A stretch of 9,820 bases of DNA from DATBDE01 sp045805605. GTDB lineage: Bacteria > Actinomycetota > Thermoleophilia > Solirubrobacterales > Solirubrobacteraceae. A program made the translations under genes and the position numbers. The notes below the pieces were generated by a model. The model saw nothing but the letters and a program-made list of their open reading frames with translations. It had not been told where the DNA came from and ran no database searches. This document shows positions 4,064 to 9,820 of the stretch, one piece after another. Position 1 is the stretch's first letter, and every line of letters begins with the position of its first letter. Where the stretch lies: positions 1-9,820 of the forward strand of contig JBJMKX010000132.1 of NCBI GenBank assembly GCA_045805605.1. Reading direction: 5' to 3'.

Positions 4064-5656
4064 TCAGATGAGCACGCCCGGGTTGAGGATGCCGCCGGGG
4101 TCGAGCTCGCCCTTGGCTGCGCGCAGCGCCGCCGCGAAGGGCTCGGGGCGCTGGCGGTCGTACCACGGCCGGTGATCGCGCCCGACCGCGTGGTGATGGG
4201 TGATCGTGCCGCCCGCCGCGATCACGGCGTCCGACGCCGCCGCCTTGATCTCGGCGAACTGCTCGAGCTCGGATCCCCGCCGCGCCGGCGCGACCATCGT
4301 GTAGTAGGGCGCCGGGCCGTCGGGATACACGTGCGTGAACCGGACCGTGACCTGGCCCTGGCCACCCGACGCCGCGCGCACCGCCTCGGCCGCCGCGCCC
4401 ATCACCTGTTCGTTGAAGGTCGGGAAGCGGTCCCAGGTCATCGCGGTCTCGAACGTCTCCTGGAAGATCCCGCCCGCGAGCATGGTGTCGCGCAGGTAGG
4501 GCGCGCGCAGGAACGCCTCGCGCCAGGCGCCCGCGGCGCCCTCCCGGCCCGACCGCCGCGGCTCGTCCCAGCTGCCCCCGCAGCCGCCACTCAGCTCGAG
4601 CGCGCGCTCGAGCCACGCCCCGACCTCGTGGTCGGCCGACTCGAACCCGAGCACGAGCAGGTCGGCGCTTCCGTCGCCCGCGAGCATCATCCGCGCCTCG
4701 CGCCGGTCGATCAGCCGGCAGTTGGCGGGGTAGAGGCCGGCCTGCGAGATCGCCCGCACCGCATCGGCGCCCTGGTGGAAGGACGGGAAGCGCACGGTCA
4801 CCGAGGCGCGGTGGACCGGCTTGGCCTGCACCCGCACCCATGCTTCGGTGATCACGCCGAGCGTGCCCTCGGAGCCGAGCAGCAGGCGGTCGGGCGAGGG
4901 ACCGGCGCCCGAGCCGGGCAGCCGGCGCGACGCCCACACCCCGCTCGGCGTGACCGCGCGCACCGACTCGACGAGGTCGTCGATGTGCGTATAGAGCGTC
5001 GCGAAATGCCCGCCCGCCCGTGTGGCGATCCAGCCCCCGAGCGTTGAGAGTTCGAACGACTGGGGGTAGTGACGCAGCGTGAAGCCGTGCTCGGCGAGCT
5101 GGGCCTCGAGGCGGGGCCCGGTCGCGCCGGCCTGGATGCGCGCCGCGCGCGAGGCGCCGTCGACTTCGAGCAGTGCGTCGAGCGCGCGCAGGTCGAGCGT
5201 GACCGCCGGCCGGTCGACGCGCGGCTCGACGCCGCCGACGACGCTCGTCCCTCCGCCGTACGGGATCACCACGGCGCCGGCATCCGCGGCCCAGCCGAGC
5301 ACGCGCTCGACGTCGACCTCGTCGCGCGCGTAGGCGACGACGTCGGGCGGATGGTCGAAGCGGCCGCGGAAGGCGCGGACGAGGTCGACGTAGCTCTTGC
5401 CGTACGCGTGGCTCGCGCGGTCGTGGACGTCGGTCGAGCAGATAGCGGCGAGGGCGTCGGGCGGCTCGAGCCGCGGCGGGGGCAGCGAGACCTGTGCCAG
5501 CGGGACTGCCTCCTCGACCTCGGTGGAGCCGAAGCCCAGATGCTGGACCAGGCCGGCCGCCGTCGCCCGGACCTCGTCGGTCGACGGACGCTGGTCCTCG
5601 TAGCCCCAGCCCCAGTGCGACCGTCGTCGAGAGAGCGATCCGAAGGCGATACCCAC
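4064..5656 (-). CDS. agpS: FAD-binding oxidase, alkyldihydroxyacetonephosphate synthase (AgpS) family
   Basis: 530 residues from the GTG at 5656. The VAO-type FAD domain is clear: PYGGGTSVVGG at 132-142 binds the diphosphate, and a GSEGTLGVIT stretch at 261-270 completes the fold. The C-terminal half carries the AgpS signature: THHHAVGRDHRPW (486-498), then LDPGGILNPGVLI at the end. The early WGWGYED (15-21) is typical of bacterial members. The overall pattern closely resembles mycobacterial AgpS as I recall it. The reference enzyme replaces the acyl group of acyl-DHAP with a fatty alcohol, forming ether lipid; related flavoproteins oxidise other substrates, so the reaction is likely but unproven. 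The start is inferred: an in-frame ATG at 5758 would overlap the divergent Nudix gene and adds an Arg-rich stretch without family resemblance. It heads the leftward operon. Confidence 0.85.
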   Translation of the reverse strand: MGIAFGSLSRRRSHWGWGYEDQRPSTDEVRATAAGLVQHLGFGSTEVEEAVPLAQVSLPPPRLEPPDALAAICSTDVHDRASHAYGKSYVDLVRAFRGRFDHPPDVVAYARDEVDVERVLGWAADAGAVVIPYGGGTSVVGGVEPRVDRPAVTLDLRALDALLEVDGASRAARIQAGATGPRLEAQLAEHGFTLRHYPQSFELSTLGGWIATRAGGHFATLYTHIDDLVESVRAVTPSGVWASRRLPGSGAGPSPDRLLLGSEGTLGVITEAWVRVQAKPVHRASVTVRFPSFHQGADAVRAISQAGLYPANCRLIDRREARMMLAGDGSADLLVLGFESADHEVGAWLERALELSGGCGGSWDEPRRSGREGAAGAWREAFLRAPYLRDTMLAGGIFQETFETAMTWDRFPTFNEQVMGAAAEAVRAASGGQGQVTVRFTHVYPDGPAPYYTMVAPARRGSELEQFAEIKAAASDAVIAAGGTITHHHAVGRDHRPWYDRQRPEPFAAALRAAKGELDPGGILNPGVLI

Positions 5657-5676
5657 GGGTCTATCTTCGTGGATCC

Positions 5677-5745
5677 ATGCCTGCGGTCGTCGCCTCCCTG
5701 TCCGGCGCAGCGCTGCTCGCCCTGCCCGCGTCGACCGTACCCTGA
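5677..5745 (+). CDS. Possible 22-residue hydrophobic peptide upstream of the Nudix gene
   Basis: An ATG frame of 23 codons begins MPAVVASLSGAALLALP and ends STVP, with mostly G/C third positions. It stops six bases before the Nudix ATG, as a leader peptide or coupled small ORF might. The ribosome-binding site is weak (GGA seven bases upstream), and a candidate -10 overlaps its end, which would exclude it from that transcript. It is as likely to be chance. Confidence 0.15.
   Translation: MPAVVASLSGAALLALPASTVP
5738..5743 (+). promoter_or_regulatory. Possible -10 box for the Nudix gene
   Basis: TACCCT fits TANNNT and lies eight bases upstream of the ATG at 5752, implying a leaderless or nearly leaderless transcript. 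No Shine-Dalgarno sequence precedes that ATG. No good -35 was found. It lies in the 95-bp divergent gap between the AgpS-like operon and the rightward genes. Confidence 0.4.
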
Positions 5746-5751
5746 ACGACG

Positions 5752-6402
5752 ATGCCATCCGCGCCCAGTCTGCTCGCGCGAGGCCCGTGGGACGCCGCTC
5801 AGGTCGACCATTCGTGGCGCGACGAGCCCTTCGAACCCGGCCCCGACGCCGAGGCCGAGGCCGACGCCGCCATCGCGACGCTGCGCGACCGCGGCTCGCC
5901 CAGCCACGACGGGCTGAGCGCGCGCCTGAAGTCGTTCGAGGTCCGCGGCGACCACCTGCACCTCGAGCTCCAGCCGGCCCGGTGGGCCCTGCGCCTCGGC
6001 GGCGACGCGCGCGACTCGATGACCGTGCTGTGCGTGGTGCGCGCCGCCGACGGACGCTGGCTGGCCGGACGGCGGGCCGACTGGGTCGCCTCGTGGGCCG
6101 GCCGCTGGGCGCTGGGCGCCGGCGGGTCGGTCGAGGTCGGCGAGGACCCGGTGGCGACGCTCTCGCGCGAGCTCGACGAGGAGTGGTCGGTCAAGCCCGA
6201 GCGGCTCACGGTCGAGGCGCTCGTACGGCTCCCTAGCGGCCTCGTGTCGCTCGTCGGCCTGGCGCGGCTGCCCGAGGGCGCCGAGGCGATCCCCGACGCC
6301 GAGCACGACGCCTTCGCCTGGTGGCCTCCCGATCCGGACGAGTGGCCGAGCGAAGCCCATCCCCCCCTTCGCCGGGTCGGCCAGCTGCTGGTGCACGCAT
6401 GA
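5752..6402 (+). CDS. Nudix hydrolase-like protein
   Basis: 216 residues. The Nudix box GSVEVGEDPVATLSRELDEE (125-144), then WSV, follows G-x5-E-x7-REL-x-EE; the usual glycine after the second Glu is replaced by Ser146. The metal-binding Glu residues 140, 143 and 144 are kept. The preceding strands (SMTVLCVVRAADGRWLAGRR and WAGRWALGAGG) fit the Nudix fold. About 85 N-terminal residues precede it: a DEPFEPGPDAEAEADAAI acidic helix-like stretch and LKSFEVRGDHLHLELQPARW, reminiscent of regions before the Nudix fold in other actinobacterial members but not assignable. These enzymes cleave nucleoside diphosphates linked to another group; the substrate is unknown. The stop overlaps the next start as ATGA, indicating coupled translation with the small membrane protein. 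The start has no ribosome-binding site but a -10-like box eight bases upstream. Confidence 0.8.
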   Translation: MPSAPSLLARGPWDAAQVDHSWRDEPFEPGPDAEAEADAAIATLRDRGSPSHDGLSARLKSFEVRGDHLHLELQPARWALRLGGDARDSMTVLCVVRAADGRWLAGRRADWVASWAGRWALGAGGSVEVGEDPVATLSRELDEEWSVKPERLTVEALVRLPSGLVSLVGLARLPEGAEAIPDAEHDAFAWWPPDPDEWPSEAHPPLRRVGQLLVHA

Positions 6403-6752
6403 CCCGGCCCGAGCCCACCGCCCTGCGCGGGCTCATCACGTTCAAGCGCCTCGAGGTGCTGTCGTTCTGCCACTCGGCCGTCTATCTCGCGCTGCTGACC
6501 GTATGGCTTGTGCCGGGCCTGCACGGGGGCGAGATGGTGCTCGGCTGGTGCCACGGGATCGGGTGGATCGTCATGTCGACGCTCGCGATCGTCGCCTCCC
6601 GCGCCGGGGTGATCTCGTTCCGCCTGGCGGTCCTGGTCGCCGTGGTCGGCGGCATCGGTCCGTTTGCGGGCACCGCGGGATTCGTCTACGAGTCGCGACA
6701 CCGGCGCATCGCCGCAACCGAAACCCCGGTATCCCCCGCAACCGCCCGATAA
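6399..6752 (+). CDS. Small DUF3817-like integral membrane protein
   Basis: 117 residues with three predicted transmembrane helices at about 20-38, 46-67 and 72-95. A conserved-looking His-Gly pair (CHGIGWIV, 51-58) opens the second helix, and the third ends GIGPFAGTAGFVYESRHR. The pattern of a short RLEVLSF start, HG at the second helix and PF before an aromatic end fits the DUF3817 family, whose function is unknown. The ATG at 6399 overlaps the Nudix stop (ATGA); a longer frame from 6321 is a shadow of the Nudix gene. Its TAA stop is part of the candidate -10 of the following gene. The membrane topology is well supported, the family name moderately. Confidence 0.75.
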   Translation: MTRPEPTALRGLITFKRLEVLSFCHSAVYLALLTVWLVPGLHGGEMVLGWCHGIGWIVMSTLAIVASRAGVISFRLAVLVAVVGGIGPFAGTAGFVYESRHRRIAATETPVSPATAR

Positions 6753-6755
6753 CCT
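6750..6755 (+). promoter_or_regulatory. Possible -10 box for the fused dehydrogenase gene
   Basis: TAACCT overlaps the TAA stop of the membrane protein gene and lies 11 bases upstream of the ATG at 6767. Transcription from it would give a leader of only a few bases. No purine-rich ribosome-binding site is seen (the spacer is AGGCCGTCCTC). The box is identical to the one upstream of the LysR gene. No clear -35. Confidence 0.4.
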
Positions 6756-6766
6756 AGGCCGTCCTC

Positions 6767-9700
6767 ATGGCGGTTGGCACCACGGTCCAAGTGACCCTCC
6801 CCCAGATGGGTGAGTCGGTCTCGGAGGGGACCGTCCTGGAGTGGCACGCGGCCGAGGGTGACCAGGTCAGCGCCGACGAGACGCTGGTCGAGGTCTCGAC
6901 CGACAAGGTCGACGCCGAGGTCCCGGCTCCCGCCTCGGGCACGCTGGTCAAGATCCACGCGCAGGAGGGCGAGACGGTCGCGGTCGGCGCCATCCTGGCC
7001 GAGATCGACACCAACGGCGCGGGCGCCCCGAGCGAGGCCGACACGCCCCCCGCTGAAGACGCCAAGGAGCTCGAGGTCGTCATGCCGCAGATGGGCGAGT
7101 CGGTCTCCGAAGGGACGGTGCTCGAGTGGCACAAGCAGCCGGGGGACACCGTCGCGGCCGACGAGACCGTCGTCGAGATCTCCACCGACAAGGTCGACGC
7201 GGAGGTGCCGGCGCCGGCGGCGGGCACGATCACCGAGATCCTCGCGGCGGCGGGCGACACGGTCGAGGTCGGCCAGGTCCTCGCCCGCATGACGACGAGC
7301 AATGGCGCGCCAGCCCCACGGCCCGAGCCTGAGCCCAAAGCCCAAACCCCAACCCCTACCGCGCCGACCAACGGCGGCAACGCCTCCCCGGTCGCCCGCC
7401 GCGTTGCGCAGACGGAAGGGGTCGACCTCGCCTCGATCACCGGAACCGGCCCGCGAGGGAGGATCACGAAGGCCGACGTTCTGTCGGCGAAGAATGGTGG
7501 CGCCGTTGCTCCCGCCGCCGGCGCCGAGCCGCTCAAGGGCAGCGCCGCCATGCTCGCGCGTTACATGGACGAGAGCCGGTCGATCCCGACCGCGACCTCG
7601 TTCCGCACCATCACCGTCACGGCGATGGACGGGCGGCGCCAGCAGCTGAAGGCGGCCGGCCAGAAGGTCTCGTTCACCCACCTCATCGCGTTTGCGATCG
7701 CGCGCGCGGCCGGCGATATGCCGGTGATGACCCACCACTTCGCCGAGCAAGACGGCAAGCCGGTCCGGATTGACGACGGTGCGGTCAACCTCGGCATCGC
7801 CGTCGACGTCGAGCGCCAGGACGGCACGCGCACGCTGATGGTTCCGGTCATCCGCGACGCCGCGCGGCTGCCGTTTGACCGCTTCCTGCAGGCCTACAAC
7901 GACCTGATCGAGAAGGCACGCACGAACACGCTGAGCGCCGATGACCTCGTCGGCGCCAACATCTCGCTCACCAACCCGGGCGGGCTGGGAACCGTGACCT
8001 CGGTGCCGCGGCTGATGCCAGGCCAGGGCACGATCGTCGCCGCCGGCTCGATCGGCTATCCCGTCGGGCTGGGCAACGTGGGCGAGCTGATCGGCGCCGA
8101 GAGGGTCATGACCATGACCTCGACGTACGACCACCGGGTCATCCAGGGGGCCGAGTCGGGGCGCTTCCTCGCCCGCATCGAGGCGCTGCTGGACGGCGAC
8201 GAGCATTTCTACGACGACGTGTTCGCCGACCTCGGCGTCGGCCTCGGCCCGCCGATCGAGCCGCCGAAGCCGACGCTCGAAGCCACGGGGCCGGCCCAAC
8301 GCCCAACGCCCATCGCCCCGGAGGCGCCAAGCGAAGAGCTGCTGCAGGCCGTGCAGGCCGCAACCAGCCTCCTCAAGGCCCACCGCACGCACGGCCACCT
8401 GGCCGCCAAGCTCGACCCGCTCGGGCTCAACGACGCCGGCGGCGACCCCGCCCTCGATCCCGAGCCGCTGTCGCTCACGCCCGAGCTCATGCGGCAGATC
8501 CCCGCGCGGATCCTGCGCATGTACGTGCCGGGCGAGACGCTCGAGGACGCCCTGCCGCGGCTGCGCGAGGTCTACTGCGGCCCGATCGCGTACGAGATCG
8601 AGCACATCTCCTCGCACCGCCAGCGGGTGTGGCTGCGGGAGAAGATCGAGTCCAGCGCCTTTCGCCAGCCGCTTACCGCCGACCGCAAGCGGTGGCTCCT
8701 GCGCCGGCTGATCAAGGTCGACGCGCTCGAGCGCTTCATGCACAAGGCCTATCTCGGCCAGAAGCAGTTCTCGATCGAGGGCCTGGACATGACGGTGCCG
8801 ATGCTCGACGAGCTCATCCAGCTCTCGGGCGGCGTGGGCGCCCGTGAGGTCGTGATCGGGATGGCACACCGCGGTCGCCTCAACGTGCTCGCCCACAACC
8901 TCGGCCGCCCGTACGAGACCATCTTCGCGGAGTTCGAAGGGGCCCAGACCCTCGAGGCGGTCACGACCATCCCGCAGGGCGGGACCGGGGACGTCAAGTA
9001 CCACCATGGCGCCGACGGCTCCTACGAGCTGCGCGACGGCGAGGCGATCCTCGTGCGGCTCGAGTCAAACCCCTCCCATCTCGAGTACGTCTCGCCCGTG
9101 GTCGAAGGCGCGACCCGCGCCGCCCAGACCGAGCGCGAGGGTTCCCACGCCAGCCACGACACCGACGCGGCCGTGCCGATCGTCATCCACGGCGACGCCG
9201 CCTTCCCGGCGCAGGGCGTGGTGGCCGAGACGCTGAACCTGCAAGCGCTCGACGCCTACAGCGTCGGCGGCACCGTCCACCTGATCCAGAACAACCAGGT
9301 CGGTTTCACCACCGACACCGAGGACGCGCGCTCGACCCGGTGGGCCTCGGACCTGGCCAAGGGCTTCGACGTCCCGATCATCCACGTCAACGCCGACGAC
9401 GTGGAGGCGTGCATGTCGGCGGTAGCGCTTGCGTTCGCCTTCCGGCAGGAGTTCGGGCACGACGTTCTCATCGACCTCATCGGCTACCGGCGCTTCGGCC
9501 ACAACGAGGCCGACGAGCCCGCGTACACGCAGCCGGAGATGTACGCGCTCATCAAGAACAAGAAGCGCGTCACCGAGCTGTACTCCGAGCGGCTCGTGGA
9601 GCAGGGTGTCATCTCGCGCGAGGAGGTCGAGGCCCAGCAGCAGGAGGTCTGGGACGAGCTCACGCGCCTGCATCAGGAGCTGAAGGCGGCGATCTCGGGT

Positions 9701-9820
9701 GCCGACGAGAGCGTCGGCGCCAGCGATCAGCCCACCGGCGAGTACCACCTCGACCGCTCGCCGTCGCCCGAGGTCCGCACCGCCGTCGACGCCGCGGTCC
9801 TCCGCGAGCTCAACGAGGAG
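6767..9820 (+). CDS. kgd: Fused 2-oxoglutarate dehydrogenase E2-E1 with two lipoyl domains (3' end beyond window)
   Basis: An uninterrupted frame of 1018 codons runs off the right edge. Domains in order: lipoyl domain 1 (about 7-82, lysine 47 in STDKVDAE); lipoyl domain 2 (about 102-176, lysine 142 in STDKVDAE); a Pro/Ala/Glu linker (about 182-203); an E3/E1-binding domain (about 205-242, ASPVARRVAQTEGVDL then GTGPRGRITKADVL); an E2 acyltransferase (about 255-485, with SLTNPGGLGTV and the catalytic His456 in TSTYDHRVIQGAESG); then E1 from about 525 (LLKAHRTHGHLAAKLDPLGL). In E1, GMAHRGRLNVLAHN (699-710), SNPSHLE (768-773), GDAAFPAQGVVAETLNL (809-825) and QNNQVGF (841-847) form the substrate and thiamine-diphosphate site. 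It converts 2-oxoglutarate and CoA to succinyl-CoA in the TCA cycle, needing a separate E3. The body matches mycobacterial Kgd, which lacks lipoyl and E3-binding domains, so this N-terminus is distinctive. About 300-400 residues of E1 lie outside the window. Confidence 0.93.
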   Translation, partial: MAVGTTVQVTLPQMGESVSEGTVLEWHAAEGDQVSADETLVEVSTDKVDAEVPAPASGTLVKIHAQEGETVAVGAILAEIDTNGAGAPSEADTPPAEDAKELEVVMPQMGESVSEGTVLEWHKQPGDTVAADETVVEISTDKVDAEVPAPAAGTITEILAAAGDTVEVGQVLARMTTSNGAPAPRPEPEPKAQTPTPTAPTNGGNASPVARRVAQTEGVDLASITGTGPRGRITKADVLSAKNGGAVAPAAGAEPLKGSAAMLARYMDESRSIPTATSFRTITVTAMDGRRQQLKAAGQKVSFTHLIAFAIARAAGDMPVMTHHFAEQDGKPVRIDDGAVNLGIAVDVERQDGTRTLMVPVIRDAARLPFDRFLQAYNDLIEKARTNTLSADDLVGANISLTNPGGLGTVTSVPRLMPGQGTIVAAGSIGYPVGLGNVGELIGAERVMTMTSTYDHRVIQGAESGRFLARIEALLDGDEHFYDDVFADLGVGLGPPIEPPKPTLEATGPAQRPTPIAPEAPSEELLQAVQAATSLLKAHRTHGHLAAKLDPLGLNDAGGDPALDPEPLSLTPELMRQIPARILRMYVPGETLEDALPRLREVYCGPIAYEIEHISSHRQRVWLREKIESSAFRQPLTADRKRWLLRRLIKVDALERFMHKAYLGQKQFSIEGLDMTVPMLDELIQLSGGVGAREVVIGMAHRGRLNVLAHNLGRPYETIFAEFEGAQTLEAVTTIPQGGTGDVKYHHGADGSYELRDGEAILVRLESNPSHLEYVSPVVEGATRAAQTEREGSHASHDTDAAVPIVIHGDAAFPAQGVVAETLNLQALDAYSVGGTVHLIQNNQVGFTTDTEDARSTRWASDLAKGFDVPIIHVNADDVEACMSAVALAFAFRQEFGHDVLIDLIGYRRFGHNEADEPAYTQPEMYALIKNKKRVTELYSERLVEQGVISREEVEAQQQEVWDELTRLHQELKAAISGADESVGASDQPTGEYHLDRSPSPEVRTAVDAAVLRELNEE

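Noticed and set aside
1645..4071. An 808-codon plus-strand open frame
   Set aside because: It lies opposite three well-supported minus-strand genes (LysR, histidine phosphatase, PanE-like). Its Arg/Ala/Gly/His-rich translation has no domain character; it is a product of the high-GC codon pattern.
5657..5758. N-terminal extension of the AgpS-like protein to an ATG at 5758
   Set aside because: It would overlap the divergent Nudix gene and adds an Arg-rich stretch not seen in the family, whose members begin shortly before the WGWG motif.
6686..9007. A 773-codon minus-strand open frame
   Set aside because: It is antisense to the fused 2-oxoglutarate dehydrogenase, whose domain motifs are unmistakable. 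The opposite translation is low-complexity His/Asp/Arg/Gly.
6767..9820. Possible frameshifted join of separate sucB and kgd genes
   Set aside because: The frame reads without interruption through both lipoyl domains, linker, E3-binding, E2 and E1 motifs, with consistent codon use, so a true fusion is the simpler reading.

Overview
The window is very GC-rich chromosomal DNA with strongly GC-biased third codon positions. Its gene content points to a high-GC actinobacterium: an E2-E1 fused 2-oxoglutarate dehydrogenase of the Kgd/OdhA type, an AgpS-like FAD oxidase ending THHHAVG..DHRPW and LDPGGILNPGVLI, and a small DUF3817-like membrane protein. The collagen-like secreted protein and the apparent leaderless promoters suggest the Thermoleophilia/Solirubrobacterales, but that placement is inference.

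Layout. Everything left of about 5.66 kb reads leftward (minus strand) and everything right of 5.75 kb reads rightward. From the left edge: the 5' end of an ECF sigma factor (cut by the window edge); a 566-bp gap holding regulatory-looking repeats, two hairpins and a doubtful small ORF; a secreted collagen-like protein; a 232-bp gap with a second copy of the same regulatory repeats; then a compact leftward operon transcribed in the order AgpS-like FAD oxidase, ketopantoate-reductase-family protein, histidine phosphatase, LysR regulator. A 95-bp divergent gap separates this from a rightward set: a Nudix hydrolase coupled by an ATGA overlap to a small three-helix membrane protein, then a very large open frame that runs off the right edge. 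That frame carries two lipoyl domains, an E3-binding domain, an E2 acyltransferase and the E1 thiamine-diphosphate domain of 2-oxoglutarate dehydrogenase on one chain.

How the parts relate. The fused dehydrogenase is central metabolism (TCA cycle). The AgpS-like operon suggests ether-lipid or related FAD chemistry under local LysR control. The ECF sigma gene and the collagen-like gene may belong to one regulon, because the gaps upstream of both contain the same 17-bp palindromic element and the same tandem 11-bp repeat (21 of 22 bases identical).

The two best leads are the shared regulatory elements linking the sigma factor to a secreted collagen-like protein, and the lipoyl-E3BD-E2-E1 fusion. 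The fusion differs from the mycobacterial and corynebacterial enzymes, which have no lipoyl arm of their own. No RNA genes, CRISPR arrays or insertion sequences were seen.
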